Counted from the first letter of the stretch, positions 36,536 to 47,241 are shown. The stretch is DNA of 64,000 bases from Variovorax sp. 770b2 (GCF_900115685.1 NZ_FOXJ01000006.1:328340-392339), one strand, 5' to 3'. The notes: generated by a model from the sequence alone, not told the origin. Translations and numbers: made by a program.

Positions 36536-36905
36536 AGACGAAGGTGTAGACCAGGAAGAACACCACCAGGCCCAGGTCCATCACCAGCGCCTGCCAGAGC
36601 GACACGCCCAGGCCCCAGGCGAACATCGGCACCAGGAAGGCGATCAGCCCGCCCTCGAAGCCGATGGCGTGGGCGATGCGGCGGCGCACGCTGCGGCCGC
36701 GAACGGCCTGGCGCGCTTCCCAGCGCTCGAAGAGGGCGTTGAAGATCAGGTTCCAGATCACCGCGACGACCGACGCGGCCACCGCCAGCACGCCGGAATG
36801 GCCGAGCCCGGCGTCCGTCATCAGGGCCAGGCCGGCGCTGGCGCACACGATGGCGATCCCTTCGTACAGGGAGATGTAGACGACACGACGCTGGAGCCCT
36901 TGCAT
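36468..36905 (-). CDS. PACE family (AceI-like) multidrug efflux protein
   Basis: This 145-residue protein has four helices arranged as two bacterial transmembrane pairs, with RVVYISLYEGIAI and FNALFERWE in the first and RRIAHAIGFEGGLI and YTFVFNWGFDRVF in the second. It matches the proton-driven chlorhexidine/biogenic-amine exporters of the PACE family (AceI is 144 residues). The ATG at 36905 has a strong ribosome site (AGAGGAAAA), better than an in-frame ATG 48 nt upstream. It is divergent from the LysR gene, which is the usual arrangement for this family. Confidence 0.92.
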   Translation of the reverse strand: MQGLQRRVVYISLYEGIAIVCASAGLALMTDAGLGHSGVLAVAASVVAVIWNLIFNALFERWEARQAVRGRSVRRRIAHAIGFEGGLIAFLVPMFAWGLGVSLWQALVMDLGLVVFFLVYTFVFNWGFDRVFGLPRSAMGSAQTA

Positions 36906-36979
36906 GACTTTTCCTCTTGAACTTGAATGGGATGGGTGGACTTTATTTGCCATTTACTGATATAAAAAGTCATCTTGTT

Positions 36980-36992
36980 TCAATTAAATTGA
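36980..36992. promoter_or_regulatory. LysR-type operator (T-N11-A palindrome)
   Basis: TCAATTAAATTGA is a perfect 13-nt palindrome of the T-N11-A type. It lies 13 nt before the LysR start codon and 74 nt before the efflux gene start, in an AT-rich island (36906-37005). It is the likely binding site of the adjacent LysR protein, for autoregulation and control of the efflux gene. Confidence 0.6.
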
Positions 36993-37005
36993 TAGATCGG
37001 AGGCC

Positions 37006-37923
37006 ATGGCCTTTTCCAGCGACAGCGTCGAGGTGTTCCTGGCCGTGATCGACCACGGCTCGTTTTCAGCCGCCGCGCGGGCGCTGCACAAGGTGCCGTC
37101 GGCCGTGAGCATGGCCATCGCAGGCCTCGAAGCCGAACTCGACCTGCCCTTGTTCGACCGCAAGGGCCGCGAGCCCCAGCCCACCGCCGCCGCCCGTTCG
37201 CTGGAGCCGCAGGCGCGGATGCTCGCGGCGCAGCTCAAGCAATTGCAGGTGCAGGCGCTCGCGCTCACCCAGGGGCTGGAAAACCGCCTCACGCTCGCCA
37301 TCGCGCCCGAACTGCTGGCCGCCCCCTGGAGCGGGCCGCTCGCCGAGCTGGCGCAGGAATACCCGCTGCTGCAGGTCGAGGTGCTGGCCGCCCCGCAGGC
37401 CGACGCGCTGGCGCTGCTGCACAGCGGCCGCGCGCAACTGGCGCTGGTGTTCGAGCGCCCGAGCCTGGACGGCCGCGAAGGTTTTCAGGAAGTGGGCAGC
37501 GACACGATGGTGGCCGTGATGGCGCCCGATCACCCCGCCCTCGTCGCGGCGGCGGGAGAACGGCTGCGAGAAGAGCACCTCACGAACACCCGCCAGATCG
37601 TCGTCGCCGGGCGCGACCTGGCCACCAGCGACCCGCGCTTCGTGTTCGCGCGCCACGTCTGGCGCACCGACAACGCACTGGCGGCGCTGAGCCTGATCAC
37701 CGCAGGCCTGGGCTGGGGCTGGCTGCCGCGCAACGTTGCGCGACCGCACGTGGCGGCGGGCGCGCTGGTCGAAATTCCGTTCGAGAACCTCAGCAACGGG
37801 CTCGACCTGTGGGTCGACGTCGTGTGGTCGAGGGAGCGCCCGCTGGGGCTGGGGGCGCAGCGCTTCGTGGCGCTGATCGCGCGCGACCGGCAGGCGGCCG
37901 CGCACGCTGCTGCCGCGAGTTAG
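37006..37923 (+). CDS. LysR family transcriptional regulator
   Basis: This 305-residue regulator has an N-terminal winged helix-turn-helix (residues about 1-60: SVEVFLAVIDHGSFSAAARA and KVPSAVSMAIAGLEAELDLPLF). A periplasmic-binding-like effector domain follows. It is divergent from the AceI-like efflux gene, which it probably activates in response to the exported compound. The GGAGG ribosome site lies only 2 nt from the ATG, which is unusually close and could weaken translation. The stop overlaps that of the convergent metH gene by 4 nt. Confidence 0.92.
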   Translation: MAFSSDSVEVFLAVIDHGSFSAAARALHKVPSAVSMAIAGLEAELDLPLFDRKGREPQPTAAARSLEPQARMLAAQLKQLQVQALALTQGLENRLTLAIAPELLAAPWSGPLAELAQEYPLLQVEVLAAPQADALALLHSGRAQLALVFERPSLDGREGFQEVGSDTMVAVMAPDHPALVAAAGERLREEHLTNTRQIVVAGRDLATSDPRFVFARHVWRTDNALAALSLITAGLGWGWLPRNVARPHVAAGALVEIPFENLSNGLDLWVDVVWSRERPLGLGAQRFVALIARDRQAAAHAAAAS

Positions 37924-38978
37924 GCGGTCTCGGCTTCGCGGTAGAAGCCGGCGCTGTTGCTGCCGAGCGCCCGGCCCGCGACCGGCGCGACCGCCTTGCC
38001 GATGGCCGCGATGTGGTCCGGCGTGGTGCCGCAGCAGCCGCCCACGATGTTCACCAGCCCTTCGGCCGCGAACTCGTGCAGGAGGCGCGAGGTGACATCA
38101 GGCGTCTCGTCGAAGCCGGTGTCGCTCATCGGATTGGGCAGGCCCGCGTTCGGGTAGCAGCTGATGAAGGTGTCGCCCGCCACGCGCGCCAGTTCCTGGA
38201 TGTAGGGGCGCATCAGCGCCGCGCCGAGCGCGCAGTTCAGGCCGATGGCCAGCGGCCGCGCGTGGCGCACGCTGTGCCAGAAGGCGGTAACGGTCTGGCC
38301 GCTCAGGATGCGGCCCGAGGCGTCGGTGACGGTGCCGCTGATGATCAGCGGCAGGCGGTGGCCGCTGTTGTCGAAATACTCGTCGACCGCGAAGAGCGCG
38401 GCCTTGGCGTTGAGCGTGTCGAAGATGGTCTCCACCAGGATCACGTCGGCGCCGCCTTCGACCAGCGCTTCGGTCTGCTCGTAGTAGGCCGCGCGCAGCG
38501 ATTCGAAATCGACGTTGCGCGCGCCCGGGTCGTTCACGTCGGGGCTGATGCTCGCGGTCTTGGGCGTCGGGCCGAGGGCGCCGGCCACGAAGCGGGGCTT
38601 GTCGGGGGTGCTGAACTTGTCGCAGGCCGCGCGTGCGAGCTTGGCGGATTCGAGGTTCATCTCGCGCGCCAGGTGGGCCATCTTGTAGTCCTCCTGTGCG
38701 ATGGTGGTCGCGCCGAAGGTGTTGGTCTCGATCAGGTCGGCACCGGCGGCGAGGTAGGCCTCGTGGATGTCGGAGATCACGTCCGGCCGGGTGAGCGAGA
38801 GCAACTCGTTGTTGCCCTTCACGTCGCGCTCGAAGTCCTTGAAGCGCTCGCCTCGGTACTGCTCCTCGGTGAGCTTGAAGCGCTGGATCATCGTGCCCAT
38901 GGCGCCATCGAGGATGGCGATGCGCTTTTCGAGGATGCCGGCAAGTGCCTGGCCGCGGGTATAGATGACGGGCTTCAT
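37920..38978 (-). CDS. metH: Methionine synthase, N-terminal homocysteine-binding part
   Basis: This 352-residue protein is the homocysteine S-methyltransferase barrel that corresponds to the first 350 residues of E. coli MetH. It begins RIAILDGAMGTMIQRF after 18 residues. The zinc ligands are C249 (GLNCALGA) and the pair C315-C316 (GGCCGTTPDH). It must act together with the larger part encoded at 31514-34261, receiving the methyl group from its cobalamin. Here the two parts are 3.6 kb apart with unrelated genes between. No riboswitch is seen before this half; an intergenic repeat lies just upstream. The start is the ATG of MKPVIYTRGQ. Confidence 0.93.
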   Translation of the reverse strand: MKPVIYTRGQALAGILEKRIAILDGAMGTMIQRFKLTEEQYRGERFKDFERDVKGNNELLSLTRPDVISDIHEAYLAAGADLIETNTFGATTIAQEDYKMAHLAREMNLESAKLARAACDKFSTPDKPRFVAGALGPTPKTASISPDVNDPGARNVDFESLRAAYYEQTEALVEGGADVILVETIFDTLNAKAALFAVDEYFDNSGHRLPLIISGTVTDASGRILSGQTVTAFWHSVRHARPLAIGLNCALGAALMRPYIQELARVAGDTFISCYPNAGLPNPMSDTGFDETPDVTSRLLHEFAAEGLVNIVGGCCGTTPDHIAAIGKAVAPVAGRALGSNSAGFYREAETA

Positions 38979-38990
38979 AACCTCATATTC

Positions 38991-39090
38991 TCGCTCGCCC
39001 CCAGGCTCCGCGCACTTCGTGTCGCTTCTCCTTCCCCCTGCCGGGGGCAACGCCGATCGACCGGCAAAGCCGGATCGATGGCGTTCCACC
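38991..39090. repeat. Comamonadaceae-type intergenic repeat, copy 1
   Basis: This ~100-nt element lies between metH (N-terminal part) and hutG. It shares the 19-nt core CGCGCACTTCGTGTCGCTT (39009-39027) with a second copy at 54468-54486. The flanks match in order as well: CCCCCAGGCT before; CCCCCTGCC, GGGCAAC, CCGGC(A/G)AAGCCGG and GGCGTT after. The CCGGCAAAGCCGG part is an inverted repeat. Such elements are scattered between genes in Variovorax and relatives. Confidence 0.7.
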
Positions 39091-39111
39091 TGAACACGCC
39101 GCAGCGCAACG

Positions 39112-39927
39112 TCAGCGGCCCTCGACGAAGGCCAGCACCGCCTCGATCATCCGCCGCACATGCGGCTGCACGCCGGCCGCCACCTCGGGCAGGTAGTCGA
39201 AGGGCAGCTTCTCCTGCATGTAGCTCGACTGGGTCATCTCCAGCTGCACCGCGTGCACGCCGGTGGCCGGGTTGCCGTACTGGCGCGTGATGTGGCCGCC
39301 CTTGAAGCGGCCGTTCAGCACGCCCGTGTATCCCGTGGCCGATCCGGCGATGCCCAGCAGCGTGGCGGCCAGCGCCGGGTCGCAGCTCGTGCCGTTGCCG
39401 CTGCCCAGGTTCAGGTCGGGCAGCTTGCCTTCGAAGAAGCGCGGCAGCACCGAGCGGATCGAGTGCGCGTCCCACAGCGCGATGGTGCCGTGCACGGCCT
39501 TCAGGCGGTCCAGCTCGGCCTGCAGCTGCTGGTGATAGGGATGCCAGATGGCGTCGCGGCGCTGGGCCACTTCTGCGTCGTCCGGCAGGTCGTCGCCCGA
39601 TGCGTAGACCGGCGTGTCGTCGAAGGTATCGACCGGGCACAGGCCGGTGACGCTCTGGCCCGGGTACAGGCTCGCGCCATCCGGCGGACGGTTCAGGTCG
39701 ATCACGTAGCGCGAATGCGTGGCCACGAGCACCGAGGCGCCGAGCGCATCGGCGAAGTCGTAGAGCCTCTCGAGGTGCCAGTCGGTGTCGGGCACGTGGC
39801 GCGCTTCGTCGGTGAGGCGGGCGGCCAGCGCGGGCGGCACGTGGGTGCCGACGTGCGGCATCGAGATCAGCAGCGGGCGCGTGCCCTGGCGAAAGCGGAA
39901 CGCCGGTTCGGCGGTGGTGAAGGCCAT
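39112..39927 (-). CDS. hutG: N-formylglutamate amidohydrolase HutG
   Basis: This 271-residue enzyme hydrolyses N-formylglutamate to glutamate and formate, the last step of the five-step histidine pathway. Typical segments are LLISMPHVGTHVPP (about residue 19), DTDWHLERLYDF, YVIDLNRPPDG, LWDAHSIRS and GRFKGGHITRQYG. The HutG and HutF pair shows that formiminoglutamate is deiminated first, rather than cleaved to formamide. It lies 7 nt after hutF and is the last gene of the hut run. Confidence 0.93.
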   Translation of the reverse strand: MAFTTAEPAFRFRQGTRPLLISMPHVGTHVPPALAARLTDEARHVPDTDWHLERLYDFADALGASVLVATHSRYVIDLNRPPDGASLYPGQSVTGLCPVDTFDDTPVYASGDDLPDDAEVAQRRDAIWHPYHQQLQAELDRLKAVHGTIALWDAHSIRSVLPRFFEGKLPDLNLGSGNGTSCDPALAATLLGIAGSATGYTGVLNGRFKGGHITRQYGNPATGVHAVQLEMTQSSYMQEKLPFDYLPEVAAGVQPHVRRMIEAVLAFVEGR

Positions 39928-39934
39928 GGTGGTT

Positions 39935-41317
39935 TCAGTCCTGGAGGAGTTGGGTGCGCGCCGCCACGAAGGCGGACGCGGATTCGTTGTGCAGCGCGTG
40001 GCGCCCGGCCGAGACGCGCTCACGGCCGGCCACCCAGACGGTGTCGATGGCGGAGGTGCGATGGCTCGCGAAGACGTGGGCCGACAGCATGTCGGGCGCC
40101 GACAGGCCCTGCAGCGCAACGTGCGCGGCGTCGAGCACGAGGAAGTCGGCCTGCTGCCCTGCGGCGAGCCCGCCCACCGCGCGGCCCGAGGCCTGCGCCC
40201 CGCCCTGCACCGCTTCGAGCGTGAGCGCGGTCGCGACATGCGGCTGCGCCGCGCTCGCGCCCACGTTGCGCTGGCGCCTGGCAAAGCGCTGGCTGTATTC
40301 GAGCATCAGCAGTTCTTCGGCCGCGTTGACGCTGGCGTGGCTGTCGGAGCCCACGCCCCAGGCGCCGCCGTGCTTGCGCCACTTGGCGAAATCGAAGATG
40401 CCGTCGCCGAGGTTCGCCTCGGTCGTCGGGCACAGGCCGGCCACCGCGCCGCTCCTGGCCGCGTACTCGTATTCGGCGTCGTTCATGTGCGTGGCATGCA
40501 CGAGGCACCAGCGCGCATCGACCGGGGCATGGTCGAGCAGCCACTCGACGGGACGCAGGCCGCTCCACTCGACGCAGTCGTCGACTTCCTTGGTCTGCTC
40601 GGCGATGTGGATGTGGATCGGCGCGGTGCGGTCGATGGCTTCGAGGCCTGCGACCGCATCGCGCAGTGCCTCGGGCGGCACTGCGCGCAGCGAATGCGGC
40701 GCCAGGCCCAGCCGCGCGCCTTGCGCATCGCACGCGGGCTTGAGCGCTTCGAGCAAACGGAGCATCGACTCGGTCGAGCGCACGAAGCGGCGCTGCCCTT
40801 CGTTGGGTGGCTGGTCGCCGAAGCCGCTGGTCTGGTAGAGCACCGGCAGCAGCGTGAAGCCGATGCCGGTCTTCTGCGCGGCGCGCAGCAACGCGAGGCT
40901 CAGCGTCGCATCGTCGGCGTAGGGGCGGCCGTCGGCGTCGTGATGCACGTACTGGAACTCGCACACGCTGGTGTAGCCCGCTTCGAGCATCTCGGCGTAG
41001 AGCCAGGTCGCGATGGCTTCCATGTGCTGCGGGCCGAGGCGCGCGGCGAAGCGGTACATCAGCGTGCGCCAGCTCCAGAAGCTGTCCTGCTGCTCGGCGC
41101 GGTGTTCGGTGAGGCCCGCGAAGGCGCGCTGGAAGGCGTGCGAGTGCAGGTTGGGCATGCCGGGGATCACGGGACCGCTCGCCGCCTGCGCGCCCGCGGG
41201 CGGTTGCGTTGCGGGCTGCACCTGCGTGAGCTGGCCGGCATCGTTCCACGTCAGCAGGACGTTCTTCGTCCAGCCGGCAGGCAGCAGCGCATCGGCTGCG
41301 AAGAGCGTGCGCGTCAT
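39935..41317 (-). CDS. hutF: Formimidoylglutamate deiminase HutF
   Basis: This 460-residue amidohydrolase converts N-formimidoyl-L-glutamate to N-formylglutamate and ammonia. Metal ligands appear in MPNLHSHAFQRAF (about residue 57) and later in the HIAEQTKEVDD and VGSDSHASVN segments. Length fits the family (about 450). It overlaps hutI by 4 nt and precedes hutG by 7 nt. The start is the ATG of MTRTLFAADALLPAGW; the longer frame upstream is inside hutI. Confidence 0.94.
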   Translation of the reverse strand: MTRTLFAADALLPAGWTKNVLLTWNDAGQLTQVQPATQPPAGAQAASGPVIPGMPNLHSHAFQRAFAGLTEHRAEQQDSFWSWRTLMYRFAARLGPQHMEAIATWLYAEMLEAGYTSVCEFQYVHHDADGRPYADDATLSLALLRAAQKTGIGFTLLPVLYQTSGFGDQPPNEGQRRFVRSTESMLRLLEALKPACDAQGARLGLAPHSLRAVPPEALRDAVAGLEAIDRTAPIHIHIAEQTKEVDDCVEWSGLRPVEWLLDHAPVDARWCLVHATHMNDAEYEYAARSGAVAGLCPTTEANLGDGIFDFAKWRKHGGAWGVGSDSHASVNAAEELLMLEYSQRFARRQRNVGASAAQPHVATALTLEAVQGGAQASGRAVGGLAAGQQADFLVLDAAHVALQGLSAPDMLSAHVFASHRTSAIDTVWVAGRERVSAGRHALHNESASAFVAARTQLLQD

Positions 41318-42567
41318 GCGGCGTTCTCCACGGCGACGCGGCCCTGCCGCACCACGGTGCGCAACGGACGTTGCCCGAACCAGTAGGCCAGTTCGGCCGC
41401 ATCGCGCACGTTCCACAGGACGAAGTTCGCGGGCATGCCGGGAGCGATCACGCCGTGGGTGGACGACAGGCCCAGCGCGCGCGCCGCATGCACCGTCACC
41501 CCGGCCAGTGCCTCGGGCACGGTCAGGCGGAACAGCGTGCACGCCATGTTGATCATCAGCAGCAGGCTCAGCGTCGGCGAGGTGCCGGGGTTGTGGTCGG
41601 TGGACACGGCCATCGGCACGCCCGCAGCGCGCAGCGCGGCGATGGGCGGCAGGTGCGTGTCGCGCAGCGTGTAGTAGGCGCCGGGCAGCAGCACGGCCAC
41701 GGTGCCCGACTGGCGCATCGCCTCGATGCCGTCGGCCGACAGATGCTCGATGTGGTCGCACGAGAGCGCCCCGTAGCGCGCGGCCAGCGCGGCGCCGCCC
41801 ATGTCCGAGAGTTGCTCGGCATGCAGCTTGACCGGCAGGCCCAGCGCCTTCGCGGCCTTGAAGACCTGCTCGGTTTCTTCGAGCGAGAAGGCGATGCGTT
41901 CGCAGAACACGTCCACCGCATCGACCAACCCTTCGGCCGCGAGCGCGGGCAGCATCTCGCGGCACACGAGGTCGATGTACTCGCCGCTGCGGTTCGCGTA
42001 TTCCGGTGGCAGTGCATGTGCACCAAGGAAAGTGGTGCGCACGGTCACGCCATACGCTTCACCGAGACGGCGCGCCACGCGCAGTTGCTTTCGCTCATGT
42101 TCGAGCGAAAGGCCATAGCCCGACTTGATCTCGATGGCGCACACGCCATCGGCCAGCAGTTGTTCGAGGCGCACAGCAGCCTGCGCGAAGAGCGTGTCTT
42201 CATCCGCTTCGCGCGTGGCGCGCACCGACGAGACGATGCCGCCGCCGGCCTTGGCCACTTCTTCATACGTGGCGCCGGCGAGCCGCATCGCGAATTCGTT
42301 GGCGCGCTGGCCGCCGTAGACCAGGTGCGTATGGCAATCGACCAGGCCGGGTGTGACGAGTGCATCGCCGCCGTCGTGCACGGCGAGCCCAGCGAACTCT
42401 GCCGGCAGCGTGCTGCGTGCGCCGACCCAGCGGATCGCGCCTTGCGCCACCACGATGGCCGCTTCGGCACCGGCCTCCAGCGCAACGCCGGGCGCCGCAT
42501 CGGGCGCGAGGCGCAGGCCGGTCCAGAGGCCGTCGGCCGATGGGAATTCGCTTGCAGGTTTCATCAT
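41314..42567 (-). CDS. hutI: Imidazolonepropionase HutI
   Basis: This 417-residue amidohydrolase opens imidazolonepropionate to N-formimidoylglutamate. Motifs include the metal site GLVDCHTHLVYGG (about residue 73), KSGYGL, LHAEQLSD, CDHIEHLS and STDHNPGT. Length is typical. The ATG overlaps the hutD stop by 4 nt; a second ATG follows immediately (MMKPASEF), so the true start could be one codon later. The ribosome site is weak and A-rich. Confidence 0.95.
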   Translation of the reverse strand: MMKPASEFPSADGLWTGLRLAPDAAPGVALEAGAEAAIVVAQGAIRWVGARSTLPAEFAGLAVHDGGDALVTPGLVDCHTHLVYGGQRANEFAMRLAGATYEEVAKAGGGIVSSVRATREADEDTLFAQAAVRLEQLLADGVCAIEIKSGYGLSLEHERKQLRVARRLGEAYGVTVRTTFLGAHALPPEYANRSGEYIDLVCREMLPALAAEGLVDAVDVFCERIAFSLEETEQVFKAAKALGLPVKLHAEQLSDMGGAALAARYGALSCDHIEHLSADGIEAMRQSGTVAVLLPGAYYTLRDTHLPPIAALRAAGVPMAVSTDHNPGTSPTLSLLLMINMACTLFRLTVPEALAGVTVHAARALGLSSTHGVIAPGMPANFVLWNVRDAAELAYWFGQRPLRTVVRQGRVAVENAA

Positions 42568-43154
42568 TTTTTTCTTTCTGCAGGTGACGCAGGCACGATG
42601 CGAACCGCCATCAGCCGCGCGCCTTCGCTCGCCGGCGCGGCCTGCCACGCCTGCGCCGCGTCGGCCCAGCACAGGCCTTCGCCCTCTGTGCATGCCTCGT
42701 CATTCAATCGCCAAGCGCCGCGCAGCGCCAGCAGCACACCGTGCGGTGCCGCTTCGACGGTCGACGCGTGGTCCAGCACCTGCACATCGGCGCGCCACTG
42801 TCCGCGCCGCGTCATCACATTGAAGTCGTTCGACGCGCCGCCCAGCAGCGTGCAGTCGATCTCGTCGTCGCCGCTGAAGGCGAACGGCCGGTGCGGCACG
42901 TCGAGCCGATGCGCCACGCGCCCATCGTGCGTGAAGAGCTGCACCCCATCGCCTTCCAGCAGCGTGATGCTGCGATCGACGCCTGCGAACACCGAGAACG
43001 GCCCCGCCGCCGCGATGGTCGCGATGCTCACGCGCCAGCCGAAGCGGTCGAGCCCCGCGCCCTGCGGCCAGCTCGCGATCTCCTGCGTGGTGCCGCCACC
43101 GTTCTTCCACGGCGCGGCGGGCAGCGTGGTGCGAGAAAAACGAAGCACGCTCAT
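42564..43154 (-). CDS. hutD: HutD family protein
   Basis: This 196-residue cupin-like HutD protein starts with LPAAPWKNGGGTTQEIASWP (about residue 12), the family hallmark, and has GWRVSIATIAAAGPFSVFAG. Its biochemical role is not settled; in Pseudomonas it is thought to limit hut activity, perhaps by binding formylglutamate. It overlaps the permease gene upstream and hutI downstream by 4 nt each, so it is fully embedded in the hut operon. Confidence 0.9.
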   Translation of the reverse strand: MSVLRFSRTTLPAAPWKNGGGTTQEIASWPQGAGLDRFGWRVSIATIAAAGPFSVFAGVDRSITLLEGDGVQLFTHDGRVAHRLDVPHRPFAFSGDDEIDCTLLGGASNDFNVMTRRGQWRADVQVLDHASTVEAAPHGVLLALRGAWRLNDEACTEGEGLCWADAAQAWQAAPASEGARLMAVRIVPASPAERKK

Positions 43155-43819
43155 CGCATCAGTCCGCCCTGGCGCAGCTTCTGCTCGAAGTGCCGCAGCA
43201 CCAGCGTCATGGTTCCGGTCAGCACGAAGTACACGAGCGCAATCGCCAGGTACACCTCCAGCGACCGGTACGACACGCTGATGATCTTCTGCCCTTCGTG
43301 CATCACGTCATGGATGGTCAGCAGCGACACCAGCGCCGAGTTCTTGATGAGCGCGATGAACTCGTTGCCCAGCGGCGGAATCATGCGCACCACCGCCTGC
43401 GGCAGAACGATCTGCCGCATCGCCACGCCCGGCGTCATGCCGAGCGATTGCGCCGCCATGGTCTGGCCCTTGTCGATCGACTGGATCGCGCCGCGCACGA
43501 TCTCCGACACGTAGGCGCCCGAGTACACGCCGAGCCCCAGCACGCCGCACAGGAAGGCCGGCAGCAGGATGCCGAAGTGCGGCAGGCCGAAGAACAAAAT
43601 GAACAGCTGCACCAGCAGCGGCGTGCCGCGAATGGCCGCCACATACGCGGTGCACACGCCGTAGATCCAGCGCCGCTTCGGGTTCAGCCGGCCGATGCCG
43701 ACCACGAGGCCCAGCACGCAGCCGAGTGCTAGCGCGCAGGCGGTGATTTCCACCGTGACGAGCGCACCGCGCAAGAGGTCGGGCCAGCCCTGCCAGACCG
43801 GCGAGAAATCGAAATCCAT
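43151..43819 (-). CDS. Polar amino acid ABC transporter permease (HisM/GltK type)
   Basis: This 222-residue permease has about five helices, a TVEITACALALGCVLG start, the RGTPLLVQLFILFFGLP segment and the cytoplasmic coupling loop AAQSLGMTPGVAMRQIVLPQAVVRM quoted here as SLGMTPGVAMRQIVLP. It pairs with the binding protein 15 nt upstream. Only one permease is present, so it would act as a homodimer. No ATPase gene of this type is in the hut run, so one must be supplied from elsewhere. The likely substrate is histidine. Confidence 0.9.
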   Translation of the reverse strand: MDFDFSPVWQGWPDLLRGALVTVEITACALALGCVLGLVVGIGRLNPKRRWIYGVCTAYVAAIRGTPLLVQLFILFFGLPHFGILLPAFLCGVLGLGVYSGAYVSEIVRGAIQSIDKGQTMAAQSLGMTPGVAMRQIVLPQAVVRMIPPLGNEFIALIKNSALVSLLTIHDVMHEGQKIISVSYRSLEVYLAIALVYFVLTGTMTLVLRHFEQKLRQGGLMR

Positions 43820-43834
43820 CGCGCGTTACTTTTC

Positions 43835-44596
43835 TTACTTGGCCGTGGCGCTGAACCACTTCTTCTCGATCTGCGCGTAGGTGCCGTCGGCCTTGAGCTT
43901 CTCGATCGCGCCGTTCACCGCCTTGGTGAGCTCGGGCGTGTCCTTGCGAATGGCCATGCCGTACTCCTCGGTGGTGATCTGCTCGGGCAGCACCTTCAGG
44001 CCGCCGCGCGTGCGCACGTACTGGTAGGCGGCGGGCTTGCCGGTGACGGCGGCGTCGGCGCGGCCGATGTCCACGAGGTTGAACATCTCCTGGTTCTTCT
44101 CGACTTCCATCAGCTGCACCTGCGGGTACTTTTCCTTCGTGAAGGCGACCGACTTGGTGCCCACCTGCACGCTGACCTTCTTGCCGTTGATGTCGGCCGG
44201 CGCCTTGATGGCGGTGTTGCCGTCCTTCACCATCACCACGAGGCCGCCCGCGTAGTAGGGCACGGTGAAGTCGACCACCTTCTTGCGCTCGTCGGTGATG
44301 TAGATGGCCGAAACGGCCATGTCGAAGCGCTTGGAAATCAGGCCCGGCACGAGCCCCTTGAAGTCGATGTCGATCCACTCGATCTTGCGGCCCATCGCCT
44401 TGCCGACGGCTTCGACCAGCTCCACGTCGAAGCCGGTGCGCTTGCCGTTCTCCACGAACTCCATCGGCGGGAAGGTGGCGTCGGTGGCCACGCGCAGCGG
44501 CTCGCCCTGCGCGTGCGCGGCGCCGGCGACACCGAGGAGAGCGAAGAGAGCGAGGCCGGAGAGTGCGGCGGCAACAAGGGTGCGACGGGTGTTCAT
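43835..44596 (-). CDS. Polar amino acid ABC transporter substrate-binding protein
   Basis: This 253-residue periplasmic protein (SBP_bac_3) has a Sec signal peptide ending AGAAHAQG. The mature part reads LRVATDATFPPMEFVENGK, then GFDVELVEAVGKAMGR and DMAVSAIYITDERKKVVDFT. The family binds His, Arg, Gln and similar amino acids. Its location in the hut locus points to histidine. It is preceded by the IclR gene and followed by its permease. Confidence 0.9.
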   Translation of the reverse strand: MNTRRTLVAAALSGLALFALLGVAGAAHAQGEPLRVATDATFPPMEFVENGKRTGFDVELVEAVGKAMGRKIEWIDIDFKGLVPGLISKRFDMAVSAIYITDERKKVVDFTVPYYAGGLVVMVKDGNTAIKAPADINGKKVSVQVGTKSVAFTKEKYPQVQLMEVEKNQEMFNLVDIGRADAAVTGKPAAYQYVRTRGGLKVLPEQITTEEYGMAIRKDTPELTKAVNGAIEKLKADGTYAQIEKKWFSATAK

Positions 44597-44638
44597 GGTG
44601 AAGGCTTTCGTGGGTTTGAAAAAGGTAGGAACGACTGG

Positions 44639-45373
44639 CTACTGGAGCGCGCGCGAGATGCGGGCCGCCGTGACGACGGTCATGTGGAGCAATGCAGCTT
44701 CCATGCCCTCCACGCGCGTGAGCGGCGCCATGAGCGTGATCGCGCCGCGCAGTCGCCGGCCCGAAGCCAGCACCGGCGCGCTCGCGCCCCAGACGCCGGC
44801 ATCGACCTCGCCCTGCGTCACGGCATGGCCGGCCTCGCGGATCGCATCGAGTTCGGCGGCGCGTTCGGCGCGGCGCTCGGCGCTCTCGCCGAGGCCATCG
44901 AGCAGGGCATCGCGCTGATCGAGCGGCAGATGCGCCAGCAGGCACTTGGCGCTGGCGCCGTCGCTGGCCGGAACGCTGCGGCCCCGGTCGAACGAGCAAC
45001 GCAGCGAATGCTCGCTGTCGATCATCTCCAGGCACACCACGCGGTCGTTCACCGCCGTGACCAGCGCCACGCTTTCGTGGCTCTGCTGCACCAGCGCGCG
45101 CATGTCGGCGCGGGCCGCCATGACGAGGTCGGAGTTGCCGTCGAAGCCGCTCGCGAGCTGCACGCTCACCGGGCCCGGCGAGTAGCGCCCGTCCGACTCC
45201 ATGACGAAGCCCCAGCGGCGCAGCGTGGCGATCTGCCGGTACAGCGTGCTCTTGACGAGGCCGGTGGCCTGCCCCAGCTCGGCCGCCGTCATCGCCACCT
45301 TGCTCTGCGCCAGCACCGACAGCACCTGCAGGGCGCGGTCGTTGTGGGCGGGGGCATCGGTCAGGGGCGTCAT
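44639..45373 (-). CDS. IclR family transcriptional regulator
   Basis: This 244-residue protein has an N-terminal winged helix (about residues 12-70: NDRALQVLSVLAQSKVAMTA, then ELGQATGLVKSTLYRQIATL). A C-terminal IclR effector domain follows (VCLEMIDSEHSLRCSF, SAKCLLAHLPLDQRDALL). The start is the ATG of MTPLTDAPAHN; the longer frame crosses the operator repeats. It sits between hutU and the amino-acid transporter genes, so it is a second regulator of this locus beside HutC. Confidence 0.9.
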   Translation of the reverse strand: MTPLTDAPAHNDRALQVLSVLAQSKVAMTAAELGQATGLVKSTLYRQIATLRRWGFVMESDGRYSPGPVSVQLASGFDGNSDLVMAARADMRALVQQSHESVALVTAVNDRVVCLEMIDSEHSLRCSFDRGRSVPASDGASAKCLLAHLPLDQRDALLDGLGESAERRAERAAELDAIREAGHAVTQGEVDAGVWGASAPVLASGRRLRGAITLMAPLTRVEGMEAALLHMTVVTAARISRALQ

Positions 45374-45398
45374 CGTGGGCTGTCGCTGGATGTCGAAA

Positions 45399-45469
45399 GT
45401 GGGAACCGGCGTGCAGTATCTTGCCCGCCGTTCCCACGTCCAAGCCTTGATTCCCATTCGGTGGGAATC
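45399..45469. promoter_or_regulatory. IclR operator cluster
   Basis: A perfect 8-bp inverted repeat (GATTCCCA, TTCGG, TGGGAATC; 45449-45469) lies 76-96 nt before the iclR start. Two further TGGGAAC-type half-sites face each other at 45399-45406 (GTGGGAAC) and 45430-45437 (GTTCCCAC). The arrangement suggests cooperative binding by the adjacent IclR protein and autoregulation, with effects on the transporter genes downstream. Confidence 0.6.
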
Positions 45470-45513
45470 AGCCTGTTTTTTCTTTCTACCTTCGTCTTAC
45501 TGCCAACCCGCCT

Positions 45514-47241
<1,728 letters not shown>

